Shown in pieces: positions 10,721-19,869 of a stretch of DNA of 64,000 nt. This stretch comes from Acanthosepion esculentum. Taxonomy: Eukaryota > Mollusca > Cephalopoda > Sepiida > Sepiidae. The notes beneath the pieces were generated by a model. That model searched no databases. It worked only from the letters and a program-made list of their open reading frames with translations, and had not been told where the DNA came from. Each line of letters opens with the position of its first letter. The first letter of the stretch is position 1. The stretch is from the NCBI GenBank assembly GCA_964036315.1, contig OZ038480.1, positions 16,512,844-16,576,843 of the forward strand, in the 5' to 3' direction. The translations under genes were made by a program, and so were the position numbers.

Positions 10721-12264
10721 GCATTGCATTTTATGCAATAAAGATGCAATGCATTATGGGACAGGGACGCAATGAATTATGGGATCGCATGAAGACGCAA
10801 GGGATTATGGGTATATGGACAAATATAAAAGCAACTAATTTTTCCCAGTGCGGCGTTCTTGGAGTGACGTTTACAGTTAGCGGCTGGAAAAGTCTGTTAG
10901 TGCGATTTTGAGACAGAACTCAAGAAGGAACGACTCGAGGTTGGAATACCAGTTGGGAGAGCTTGAATTTACTCGCTGGTTGCTGTTTTCTTTTTATTTC
11001 CCCACAGTTTGGTTCAGAGGAAGAGATGCACAGCTTATTTTAATGAATTTATGTGGTGAAAGCAAATGAAAGAAATTTATTTCTTTATAAAAGGATAAAC
11101 ATTGCATTGTAGTTTATTCACATACTTTTATAATCTTGTAAATACAAAACTATTCTTGTAAATAAACAATCTAATAAATAAATAGAATTTAATATTTTTA
11201 TTGCAAATAAAGAAAATGTATAAATCCTCTTTCATATGTTTTGATTTTATTAAAATTTTAAACATAGCTTTTTAAAACAATAAACATTGCTGAGGTAGTC
11301 AAGGATATCTGTAGTAGTAGCAGTGTCAAGAAAACACTTGACCTATTGACAGACCTTTTTTTGTGGGTACAAAGTTTAAAATTTTCACCACATTCAATTT
11401 AGGAAGTACCAGATGCATATCAGGTGAGTTCAGCACTCTTTAGTTTCCCTGGGATATGGGAGCAGAAGACTCACCAGGTTGCTCCTGTTAGTCCCTGATA
11501 CATCATCTTACAACAGTACATGACATTATTAATTGGACTACAGAAGACAATGTGTGTTGGGGGTCTGATGGCTCCAGTTGTTTCAGACTTATTCAGTTTG
11601 GGTGTGGCACAGATCATGGGAACAGGAACCCTTGTTGTCCACATGCAGGTTGGTGGCAGTTCCAAAATGATGTAGTGTATGTTCACATGGTGTGGGTGGT
11701 GTTCACTGCTTTGTGACCATTTGCACCTGTTCATGGACTCCATGTACCTCCCAACAATAATGGATTATTCTAGATGGATAATGCACTGTGTCATCTGACC
11801 CAAGCTGTTCAGAATTTTTTCCCAATATGAGGCCAATTGAGGATTCATAGGAGATGGATGAGCAGTTTATTCACACACAAGATTTTGTACCTACAAGTAT
11901 CAGGAAGCTGTGGAGAACTATGAAGATGTTGTGGCTCAACATCTCTCTTGGGTTCTTCTAATAACCTGTGAAATTGATATCATGTTGAATTGCTGTACTT
12001 TGCTGAACCAGAGTCCCACACATACTGGACAATTACTTCATGACTTTTGGTACATCACTTTATAATAAGGATATTTTTTTAGGAAAATCTATGACAAAGT
12101 GGAAAAAATTGTTCAGGTTATGTGTTTCATCCTTTGCGACTTTATTGGACTAAAGTGATGTTTATGTTGATGTAATTACACATGCGCATGAAGGAGAGGG
12201 ACATTGAAAATTTTAATTTAAATTTAAAATTTTTTTTTGTTTAATTTTTTTTTTTTTAATCCCA

Positions 12265-12560
12265 TGCCCATAAAGTCGTAGAGGCACCATGTGTACTGCA
12301 GCCACAGTAGAAATGGTGTTTCTTGGGCAAGATAGCCTGATAGAGCCCAAGCCTCTCCAGGCTGGTTTTGAATTCAGAGTTTTTCCTTCTCCTAAACCGG
12401 TTGCCACCCAAGGTTATAGAACCCAGTCTCTCCTGGGGGGAGAAGAACAGGGTTCATACCTTTCCCAAGGGTATTAGCATGTAAGTGAATGTAATGGACC
12501 TGACTGGAATTTGAACCTGGCTCTCTGATTCCTCAATCTGTGCTGATATGCATTACTCCA
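12265..12560 (-). mobile_element. tRNA-derived SINE (same head type as 5.7 kb), reverse orientation
   Basis: Read on the - strand, it starts with a tRNA-like part (ATGGTGGAGTAATGCATATC, then CAGGTTCAAATTCCAGTC as B box). It continues with CCCTTGGGAAAGGTATGAAC, the same junction sequence as the SINEs at 5.7 and 6.2 kb, and then a different tail. No 5S head is evident here. Confidence 0.65.
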
Positions 12561-12584
12561 CCATGACACTGAATTTTTGGGGTA

Positions 12585-12945
12585 TATAGTCTAATAAGAA
12601 TATATGTTATGTAATGTAATTAAATATAGTCTAATAGGAATATATGTTATGTAATGTAATTAAATATAGTCTAATAGGAATATATGTTATGTAATGTAAT
12701 TAAATATAGTCTAATAAGAATATATGTTATGTAATGTAATTAAATATAGTCTAATAAGAATAAATGTTATGTAATGTAATTAAATATAGTCTAATAAGAA
12801 TATATGTTATGTAATGTAATTAAATATAGTCTAATAAGAATATATGTTATGTAATGTAATTAAATATAGTCTAATAAGAATATATGTTATGTAATGTAAT
12901 TAAATATAGTCTAATAAGAATATATGTTATGTTATGTAATGTAAT
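12585..12945. repeat. Minisatellite, 40-bp period, about nine units
   Basis: The unit TATATGTTATGTAATGTAAT plus TAAATATAGTCTAATAAGAA repeats with an exact 40-bp period. Units differ only at the AGAA/AGGAA position, at one TATATG/TAAATG and by a duplicated GTTAT in the last unit. This homogeneity implies recent expansion or efficient homogenisation. It ends about 115 bp before the exon at 13061. Confidence 0.95.
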
Positions 12946-13060
12946 TAAATGAAATGTCTTTGCATTTTGTTTTGGGTTATTTAATTCAATAATAAAAAAT
13001 TCAAATGGAAACACCAGAAACCTGGACAGAAAAGATAAGCTGTATTTTTCTTTTTTACAG

Positions 13061-13283
13061 CATCAATTGCCTGATCTTACTCCGGAGAAGATTGTAGAGA
13101 AAGATGACTACCCTAAACATCGCCACGAGTGTAGTAAGTGCCCCAAAAGCTTCAAAAAGCCCAGTGACTTAGTACGACATATTCGTATTCACACAGGAGA
13201 AAAACCATTCAAATGTAATATCTGTTCAAAGTCATTTACGGTGAAATCAACATTAGATAGTCATATGAAGACACATGGACCTG
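13061..13283 (+). CDS. ZNF236: ZNF236-like protein, exon with two C2H2 fingers
   Basis: The acceptor is TTTTCTTTTTTACAG and the donor GTAAGT. The exon starts in phase 0, directly compatible with the end of the exon at 5467, and ends in phase 1. After a short acidic stretch ([15 protein letters not shown]) come two fingers: CSKC..HIRIH with KKPSDLVRH, and CNIC..HMKTH with TVKSTLDSH, joined by a canonical TGEKPF linker. The same finger pair, in the same place after the acidic linker, occurs in vertebrate ZNF236 ([21 protein letters not shown]). The last codon is completed by the exon at 15149 to form GEKKF. Confidence 0.93.
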
Positions 13284-13923
13284 GTAAGTTCTTTTCCCTC
13301 AGCAAATTTAGGCAGCTTTTTAGATCATGTAAAGTGCTTTTTCTCAATAAATTTAGGGAATCTGAATGATTAGAGATATTTTTAGATACTGTCAGTTCCT
13401 TTTTGCATTGCTCAACAAATTTTTCTATTTTCGTTTTCTTTCTTTTTTGTTATCTGTTACATTTTATCTTATTAAATATATCTGTTCTGTATTTTCTTCT
13501 TTATTGAATATTTCCTCTTTATTTCTTTTGCCTTTTTATACATTCATTCAGAGACTTATTATCTTTATTGATTATAAATTTGTAATCTTTTAATGATATA
13601 TGTTGTCATTTCATCATTATTCTTACATGTGGCTATTGTCATCTTTGTCTCAATGTTTTTCCTTTGCATTTTAATTGAAATTGTTATCTGTTAATTTATT
13701 GACAACTTTCTTTTAATGTTTAATATTACTCATCCATTTATTTCTTTCTGAATTCCTGTTGGAATAATGTCCTTATTTTTTTTTTGTTATTATCACAATG
13801 TTTTGGCCATTGTGTCGCCAGTGTTCTAGTGGCTTTATTGCCTTGCTTAAGATTAAATGATTTAAAAAAAAAAAACCCAAACCCCCTCAGATTCAGTGGA
13901 ATTCAGAGTTGGTTATAAGTAAG

Positions 13924-14148
13924 TACAGTGTAACCCGGATATAAGAGAGTTGTCGGGACTGGAGAATAAGTCTCTTATATCCTGGTTTCTCTAATATCCT
14001 GGTTTCTCTTATATCCAGGTTTATCTTATATCCGGGTTTGGTCTATTTTGTTTAGGTTAACACAGGCTCTAATTTGCGACCAGATAAAACCTCTCTTATA
14101 TCCGGGTTTCTCTTATATCAGGGTCTCTTATAACCGGGTTACACTGTA
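13924..14148. mobile_element. MITE, CAGTGTAACCCGGATATAAG family, copy 1
   Basis: The termini are CAGTGTAACCCGGATATAAG and the inverted GTTATAACCGGGTTACACTG-type end (CTTATAACCGGGTTACACTG), with TA on both sides. The interior is built from repeated TCTTATATCCGGGTTT-like units and a unique core with AACACAGGCTCTAATTT. A second copy lies at 48532-48704. There is no coding capacity. It probably belongs to a Tc1/mariner/pogo-mobilised family. Confidence 0.85.
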
Positions 14149-14514
14149 GTACTAAAAAGCAAGGCAAGATATCCATAGATATGGGCTGTGGAACAAGTAC
14201 AATTTACCCCTACCTGATTAAATAAAGAGTTCAGTTTGAAATTCCCTGAAGATTACTTTGATTGACAGACACCCGAGGAAAACCAGAGGCTGCAATGACT
14301 GAAATATTTGTGATAATAACAACAAAGATGAGGACATTAATCTGACTGTAAATAATGTAAATAAATCATTTCTTTTTATCATTCAAGTTTTCTTTATTTG
14401 ATAATCACTTTTAGTTAAAATCTAATCTCCCTTTGATAACAGTAAATTGCTTTTTACTTTTGTTTATTATTAGTTTACAAAGACTACAACACTTCAGGCA
14501 TTTTTATAAATTTA

Positions 14515-14840
14515 TGAATACAAAAGTTATTTTCATAGATATTTCTTTATAATATGGTAAATGGAAATATTATGTTGGATTAGGTACTCATAAACTTGTA
14601 AATATGAAATTATTCTTGGAAATAAATAATCTAATAAATAGTTTTTAACATTTTTGTTGTCAGTTCTCAAGAAAAAATGTATAAATCCAGTTTCATATTT
14701 TTAAGTCTTATTAAATTTCTAAAAATAGGTTTTAAAAAGAAATAAAAATTACTGATGAAGTATATAGTAATAGCTGCATCAAGAGGAAAACCTTACTTTT
14801 GATACACCATTTGTTTTTTTCTGGTGTGTTTGTTAAACTT
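14515..14840 (+). repeat. Solo terminal-repeat fragment of the 7.3-11.4 kb element family
   Basis: This stretch parallels 11085-11360 in the same orientation: CTTGTAAATA, TTATTCTTG, AATAAATAATCTAATAAATA, AAAATGTATAAATCC, then ACTGATGAAGT. It represents either a solo long terminal inverted repeat or a deleted element. It shows that the family has more than one insertion in this gene. Confidence 0.6.
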
Positions 14841-14962
14841 TGTCAAGGTTTTTTTATCTTTAAACATTAGGGAATTAATTCCACCTAATATTTAGAATTA
14901 TCTGAACCTTTTAGCAATTGAATTAAAATTAATTTTTGGCACGGAATCAAATTTAAAACTAA

Positions 14963-15050
14963 TAATATTCATTTACATTGAACTGATAATATTCATTTAC
15001 ATTGAACTGATAATATTCATTTACATTGAACTGATAATATTCATTTACAT
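14963..15050. repeat. 24-bp tandem repeat, four units
   Basis: The unit AACTGATAATATTCATTTAC followed by ATTG is repeated four times almost perfectly, ending about 100 bp before the splice acceptor at 15149. Confidence 0.9.
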
Positions 15051-15148
15051 TCCTTTTCTTTCTGTGAAGTAAACAGAAATTGCCACTTCTGTTTTTATTT
15101 TTTGGTTCTTCAATAAAAAAATTATTATCTGTCTTCTTATTATCACAG

Positions 15149-16236
15149 GGGAGAAGAAATTCAGATGTCATATATGCACATTGCCATTTTCAACAAAGGG
15201 AAGCCTGAAAGTGCACATGCGATTGCATACAGGTGCCAAACCATTTAAGTGCCCACATTGTGAACAACGCTTTCGCACGTCAGGTCATCGGAAGAGCCAC
15301 ATTGCTTCTCATTTCAAACCAGACACACCAAAGAAGCGAAAGACCACTAAGGTTGCATCAATGGACACTGCAGCCTTATTGGTAACTATGGCAGTTGATA
15401 ATCAGCATCAACAGCAGCAACCACCAACACAACAGCAGCAGCAGCATCAGCCACAATCACAACACCAAGTAATGACATCAATACAAAATCCTGTTGAAAT
15501 GACTCAAGGTCTGGAGTCATCAAGTCCATTACCAAGTCAGATGGTCAGTATTGAACCAACCATGATATCAAACCAGGCAAGCTTAGTACCAGTGTCTTTG
15601 ACTGTTTCAGGCAGTGAACATTTGGTTGGGAATGGGATAGTTGGAAGTACATCTGCCAATGGAGCAACCCCAGTGTCTGGAAGTAGTGGGGTGGCTGTTG
15701 CAAATGGCGGTAGTCAGTTATCAGAGAGTGCTCTGGCTGCCCACGTTCTCCAAGGTCTTGAAGGTATCCAACTTCAGTTGCCTGGAAATCTCAATCAAAG
15801 TATTCAGATAATGGGCCTTGATACGAACCTCATGTCGCAGACAATACACATTGATGACTCTTTGTTACAACAGCTGCAGCAGGGTAGCTTGAACTTCACC
15901 CTGGCACCCAACTTTGTTAGTAGCACCCCAACACAAATCCAGCTGCAGCCACAAAGTCAGACTGTGATGGCCCCCACCAGCCAGGAACTTCCTGCTGCTA
16001 TCACAGCTGGAACAACTGCAGCACAGTTCATGCCAAACACAATTCAGATCCATCCTGTGACCATGCAGGACCCAAATATTGTCATGCAACCATTGTCTAC
16101 CATTACAATGGCTCAGAACCAAGGGGTTGCTGACCAAACACAACAGGCTCTTCATGCAGCTGTAGTGATGAACAGTCAAGAGACTGGGCTTGGTCCTCAA
16201 GGCAGTTTTATTGTCACTGAATCAGGAGATACACAG
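15149..16236 (+). CDS. ZNF236: ZNF236-like protein, long exon: two fingers and Q/T-rich region
   Basis: The acceptor is TTATTATCACAG and the donor is GTAAGA. At 362 codons it is the largest exon seen. Residues about 6-54 hold two fingers, CHIC..HMRLH (STKGSLKVH) and CPHC..HIASH (RTSGHRKSH), with HTGAKPFKC between them. This pair is nearly identical to vertebrate ZNF236. A basic stretch (PKKRKTTK) that could serve as a nuclear localisation signal follows. Then comes a glutamine-rich run at about 85-110 and a long Ser/Thr/Gln/Met-rich low-charge region containing ALEGIQLQL-like LEGIQLQLPGNL, which matches the LEGIQLQL segment of ZNF236. That region is plausibly a transactivation domain. The exon ends in phase 0. 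A TA run begins only a few bases into the following intron. Confidence 0.93.
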
Positions 16237-16395
16237 GTAAGATATATATATATATATAAAATGAGAATGAATTGAATATAAATTTTGCTATTTGTAACAT
16301 TAATTTAAAAGAGGGCTCAATACAATAGAAGGGCAAAATTCTTTATTATAGGATATTACAACCAAAGCATGTGAATAATGCTACGCAAATGCAAT

Positions 16396-16436
16396 CATGT
16401 TTCGATGTGTATTAACACATCTCATCAGTCATTAGT
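16396..16436 (-). ncRNA. Candidate hammerhead-type core (CUGAUGAG..CGAAAC)
   Basis: On the - strand the sequence reads CTGATGAG, then ATGTGT-TAAT-ACACAT, a perfect 6-bp stem with a 4-base loop, then CGAAAC. That is a textbook hammerhead core and stem II. A possible stem I is TAATG before the core and CATTA downstream, after a GTA cleavage-like triplet. Stem III is poor. It probably belongs to a repeat unit and may be inactive. Confidence 0.4.
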
Positions 16437-16496
16437 AAATAACTGGTTAGTACACAATTTATAGAAATTTAAAACCGCATACAACCTCTTTTCACA

Positions 16497-16499
<3 letters not shown>

Positions 16500-16532
<33 letters not shown>
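16500..16532. repeat. (TA)n microsatellite
   Basis: An uninterrupted TA run leads directly into the palindrome at 16529. Confidence 0.95.
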
Positions 16533-16536
<4 letters not shown>

Positions 16537-16664
16537 TGGACATGGAAGTCAGCACTTAGAGGCGACAGTCTGTTTCATGCTAGTGCAATCATCAGGCCTG
16601 ACGATTGCACTAGCATGAAACAGACTGTCGCCTCTAGGTGCTGACTTCCATGTCCACTTTTATA
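16529..16664. repeat. 136-bp near-perfect palindrome with hammerhead-like cores on both strands
   Basis: The left arm 16529-16596 and right arm 16597-16664 are reverse complements with about two mismatches and no spacer, centred on CAGGCCTG. On each strand the arm contains CTGAyGA, a TTGC-ACTA-GCAT stem-loop, GAAAC, then AGACTGTC followed by GCCT. AGGC before the core can pair with GCCT after GUC. This fits a minimal hammerhead with a very short stem III. A single-arm relative at 31550-31690 shares the flank ACACGCTCTAT..ACTTTATCCCATAAATATA. Confidence 0.75.
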
Positions 16665-16734
16665 TTTACACACGCTCTATCTCTGATATTGAGCACTTTA
16701 TCCCATAAATATAGCACACTTTAAGACTATATTT

Positions 16735-16738
<4 letters not shown>

Positions 16739-16801
<63 letters not shown>

Positions 16802-16916
16802 CATGTTTCATTAAATAATATAGATAAGCGTTGTCTATATATTTTATGTAAGTTTTTTTCTTATCTATATTATTTAATGAAACATGTATTAATGAAAAAA
16901 TGCTGCCTAAATACAC

Positions 16917-17006
<90 letters not shown>
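16739..17006. repeat. (TA)n arrays flanking a 34-bp hairpin
   Basis: TA runs at 16739-16796 and 16921-17006 (the second broken by a short TAA repeat) bracket an inverted repeat. The arms 16795-16828 and 16860-16893 (ATTAATACATGTTTCATTAA..) match perfectly around a 31-base spacer. Confidence 0.9.
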
Positions 17007-17011
<5 letters not shown>

Positions 17012-17283
17012 GACAGGATTGGTATAGATGGAATAAAATTACAATAGCCAAAACCACTATCTTTAAAAAAAGTGGTCAATACAAAGTAGAGCGAATAATA
17101 TTTATTTAAAAATTATAACATAAACATGTTATAACATCACTACAAAAATACCCATTTTGTTTCAACACCTCTTGTGTCTTGTCAAGTGATGGTGTTGATT
17201 GCAAAATAAAGAGTTTTAAAAAGTTCACCCCTCCCCAGTAGGGGGGAACATTATTACATAAGCTATGATTACCAATCAAAATA

Positions 17284-17750
17284 CAAGTATATGATAATTC
17301 AAATAACTTGACAATTTATTAATGCTTTAATATTAGATTAGATTGGAAATCAGTGTAACTAATTAACTTTTAATTTGTCTTATCATTTGTTTATCTTCTA
17401 CCCTTGTCCACTAAATCTGCAGCCAAAACCCTATCAATGAAACTAATTTGTAGCAATAATGGATACCTCTTACATCAGCACCGAATCGGAAGAACTTAAT
17501 ATATAGCTAAGAACAATACATGAAAATATAAGTATATTTTCTTCGTTTATTCTTTGAATAATTTTGTAATATTCTAAACTTAATGCATGGTAATATTTAA
17601 AATTTGATATTCGTAATTTTTATTCTTTAACTGCATAGTAAATTAAAAGTTAATTATTTATACTGATTTCCAATCTAATATTAATATTAAAGCATTAATA
17701 AATTGTATCTAGGGTCAATTGTCAAGTTATTTGAATTATCATATACTTCA
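17284..17750. repeat. Fold-back element with about 95-bp inverted arms
   Basis: The left arm (about 17284-17378: TATATGATAATTCAAATAAC, CTTGACAATTTATTAATGC, GATTGGAAATCAGTGTAAC) is the inverted copy of the right arm (about 17640-17750) with scattered differences. The 260-bp interior shows no coding potential. It could be a MITE, but clear target duplications were not found. Confidence 0.7.
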
Positions 17751-18012
17751 ACATCAGCACACAGTAACTGCAAAAAATTTATAAACACATGAATTATTGT
17801 CCCAGCAACGCAACACCCATGCATGCTTAATGCTGCCTTTTTATTTCCTTCTCTCTTCTAGTACTGCCCTCTCCTTGCACATGCACTATCTCCAATATTT
17901 TTATTACCTCCTATGCATACATTATTTCTCAGTTTAAACCAAATAATAGAAGCTAAGAATTAATGTCATTTTACTTTTAGAGAATAAACTTTGTTTAAAC
18001 TGTTGTTTATAG

Positions 18013-18283
18013 CAGGCGTCAGCAACGTTTTGCTATGTGCCGATTTAGGGTTTTAAAAACATTCAGTGTGCCAACAGCATACGTATTTGTATACAAGTCA
18101 AGGTCAATATACCTGTTTTACAATAGATTTTATATAATAATAGATAGTATATAAAATTGAAACGGCTAAATATCTTCTTTGCATTGTAGAAGTTATTGCT
18201 TTGGATCTTGTGATGTCATTTGCACCTGCGTGCCGTTGGAAATTGCTTGGTGTGGCACGTGGACTGTAGGTTGCCCACTCCTG
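18013..18283. mobile_element. hAT MITE with 8-bp target duplication
   Basis: The left end CAGGCGTCAGCAACGTTTTG and right end GTAGGTTGCCCACTCCTG are inverted hAT-type termini. The flanks are GTTTATAG (18005-18012) and GTTTATTG (18284-18291), seven of eight identical. It is 271 bp long with no coding capacity. Its ends resemble those of the 1.4-kb hAT element at 8568-9978. Confidence 0.85.
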
Positions 18284-18577
18284 GTTTATTGTATTATTTT
18301 ACTATTACACCCGTCTCATCCCTGACTATTATTTTATGCTCTTTAAGTAGTCAACTGTCATTTGATGGTGAAGTAAGATCAGAATTTGCATTAAGTCAAT
18401 AAAAGAGGTGGATGTAATACTAAAAATTTACCTTGTTTATAAACACAAAAAAAAATCTTATAAGAAAAACAAAATCTTTTGAGAAGTGTTTTCAAATAAG
18501 TATATAATTTAATTGTAATGATTAATCCCAAATTGATGAGAATTACTTTGTAATTAATTCCTGTGTCAACCTTATAG

Positions 18578-18772
18578 ATTTCTGTGGATGCTGTTGGTGA
18601 TGTGCAAGTTGATGTTTCATCAAACATGGTTACTGAACCAGATAATCTTGAGACTGTTCATGATGCAGCAGCTATAATGGAAAATGAAGCAGTTGACACA
18701 ATGGATGGAAATACAAGTGTAACTGATGAGAGCCTTGGAACCATTGACCAGAAAGGAAATCATGTATGCCAT
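18578..18772 (+). CDS. ZNF236: ZNF236-like protein, acidic exon entering a finger
   Basis: The acceptor is CAACCTTATAG and the donor GTAAGT, with phase 0 at both ends. The 65 codons are acidic and polar (DNLETVHDAAAIMENEAVD, DGNTSVTDESLGTID) and end with NHVCH. This supplies the first Cys of a C2H2 finger whose second Cys is the second residue of the exon at 21573, so the intron splits the finger between the two zinc-binding cysteines. The junction lies just where vertebrate ZNF236 resumes its fingers after the long linker. Confidence 0.88.
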
Positions 18773-18839
18773 GTAAGTTGAAACCACAAAAACTATTCTC
18801 TTTCCAATGAAATGGCAAGCTAATGTCACAGAATAAATG

Positions 18840-18992
18840 AGAATTAGTCTTTTTATAAAAAGAAAAGCAAGTGGATGACAGAACATGGTCTGGTGGAGGA
18901 AGCAGAGGGAAGGAACGTGTTGAGAGCTGCAAGGGATAGAGGGAGGAGGTGGAGAGCCATGATTGCTTATGTCCTGAAAGGACAAGGTACAT
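18840..18992 (+). pseudogene. LINE reverse transcriptase C-terminal tail fragment
   Basis: A short readable segment, RNVLRAARDRGRWRAMIAYV, matches the AAxDRxxWRxMI motif at the end of ORF2 in several non-LTR retrotransposon groups, and is close to the - strand relic at 51000-51625 (LLSAATDRKMWRAMIAYI). Only the tail is present, as expected for a 5'-truncated insertion. Confidence 0.5.
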
Positions 18993-19339
18993 AAAAAGAC
19001 CAATTCTCACTAGGTCCTCCATACTTTCAGCCTAGTGCCACATCTAAGCTATGTATAGTAAATTGCTGTATGGATGAGAGGTTGGAAATCTGAACAAAAG
19101 TTTCAATCTTTGAATTTTAATATTTTCCTCTTTAAATTAATTTAAAAATTAAATTTGTAGAGGGAATTGTTTATAATAGACAACAGTGTTACTGTAATCA
19201 TTTTAAAAACAATTTTTCTTTTGGTGTACCAATTGTGAGCATGTATTGATATGTAGTGAATTCCAACAAAAATATTCCAAGTACTACAGAGTGGATAACT
19301 TAAAGGTAATGTTTGGAAATAATAAACCAAGTTTGTATA

Positions 19340-19865
19340 GAAAATTTGCCTTTATAATAGACTATATATATTTATGAAAGTCATACAATCTATTTTTAAG
19401 AAAATTGGTCTTTATAATAGAATATATATTTATGAAAGTCATACAATCTATTTTTAAGAAAATTGGTCTTTATAATAGAATATATATTTATGAAAGTCAT
19501 ACAATCTATTTTTAAGAAAATTGGTCTTTATAATAGAATATATATTTATAAAAGTCATACAATCTATTTTTAAGAAAATTGGTCTTTATAATAGAATATA
19601 TATTTATAAAAGTCATACAATCTATTTTTAAGAAAATTTGCCTTTATAATAGAATATATATTTATAAAAGTCATACAATCTATTTTTAAGAAAATTTGCC
19701 TTTATAATAGAATATATATTTATAAAAGTCATACAATCTATTTTTAAGAAAATTGGTCTTTATAATAGAATATATATTTATAAAAGTCATACAATCTATT
19801 TTTAAGAAAATTGGTCTTTATAATAGAATATATATTTATAAAATTCATACAATCTATTTTTAAGT
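19340..19865. repeat. Minisatellite, 58-bp period, about nine units
   Basis: The unit (AATCTATTTTTAAGAAAATT, GGTCTTTATAATAGAATATA, TATTTATGAAAGTCATAC) repeats at a constant 58-bp period. Variants GGTC/TGCC and ATGAAA/ATAAAA are distributed in blocks, which points to segmental duplication of sets of units. Confidence 0.95.
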
Positions 19866-19869
19866 AAAA

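Larger units (their letters stand above)
7334..11387 (+). mobile_element. Long-TIR DNA transposon, Merlin/IS1016-like, inserted in Tc1
   Basis: The segments at about 7334-7985 (less an internal MITE) and 11040-11387 are inverted copies of each other over roughly 300 bp, for example CTTGACACCATTATTAATGT against a reversed AGCAGTGTCAAGAAAACACT. The flanks carry CCACATTT on the left (7326-7333) and CCACATTC on the right (11388-11395), an 8-bp target duplication with one change. The interior holds the remains of a zinc-ribbon transposase (separate entry). Long TIRs, an 8-9 bp duplication and a CPKC-type N-terminus suggest the Merlin (IS1016/ISXO2-like) superfamily. A MULE is the main alternative. 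Confidence 0.62.
6949..12060 (+). mobile_element. Tc1-like transposon split by a nested 4-kb insertion
   Basis: The left end after TA reads CACTGATGTGTCAAAAGTCA, and the right end at about 12037-12060 is its inverted near-copy (CATGACTTTTGGTACATCAC). Between them are two pieces of a decayed Tc1 transposase. The N-terminal part (about 7095-7345) has MTKRHELSN and, after frame changes, HSITEIVGTFDIP. The C-terminal part (about 11385-12030) has GYGSRRLTR and NGLF.MDNALCH, the latter corresponding to the NGxFQQDNAPCHTA catalytic block. Many stops and frameshifts are present. Without the inserted 4 kb the element would be about 1.05 kb, close to the usual 1.2-1.3 kb. Confidence 0.7.

Noticed and set aside
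12585..12945. CRISPR-like array
   Set aside because: The units are contiguous with no unique spacers. It is a minisatellite in eukaryotic DNA.
16737..17057. YIYIYI-rich open frames (also at 15, 26671, 49425 and other TA arrays)
   Set aside because: They are translations of TA or GT microsatellites.
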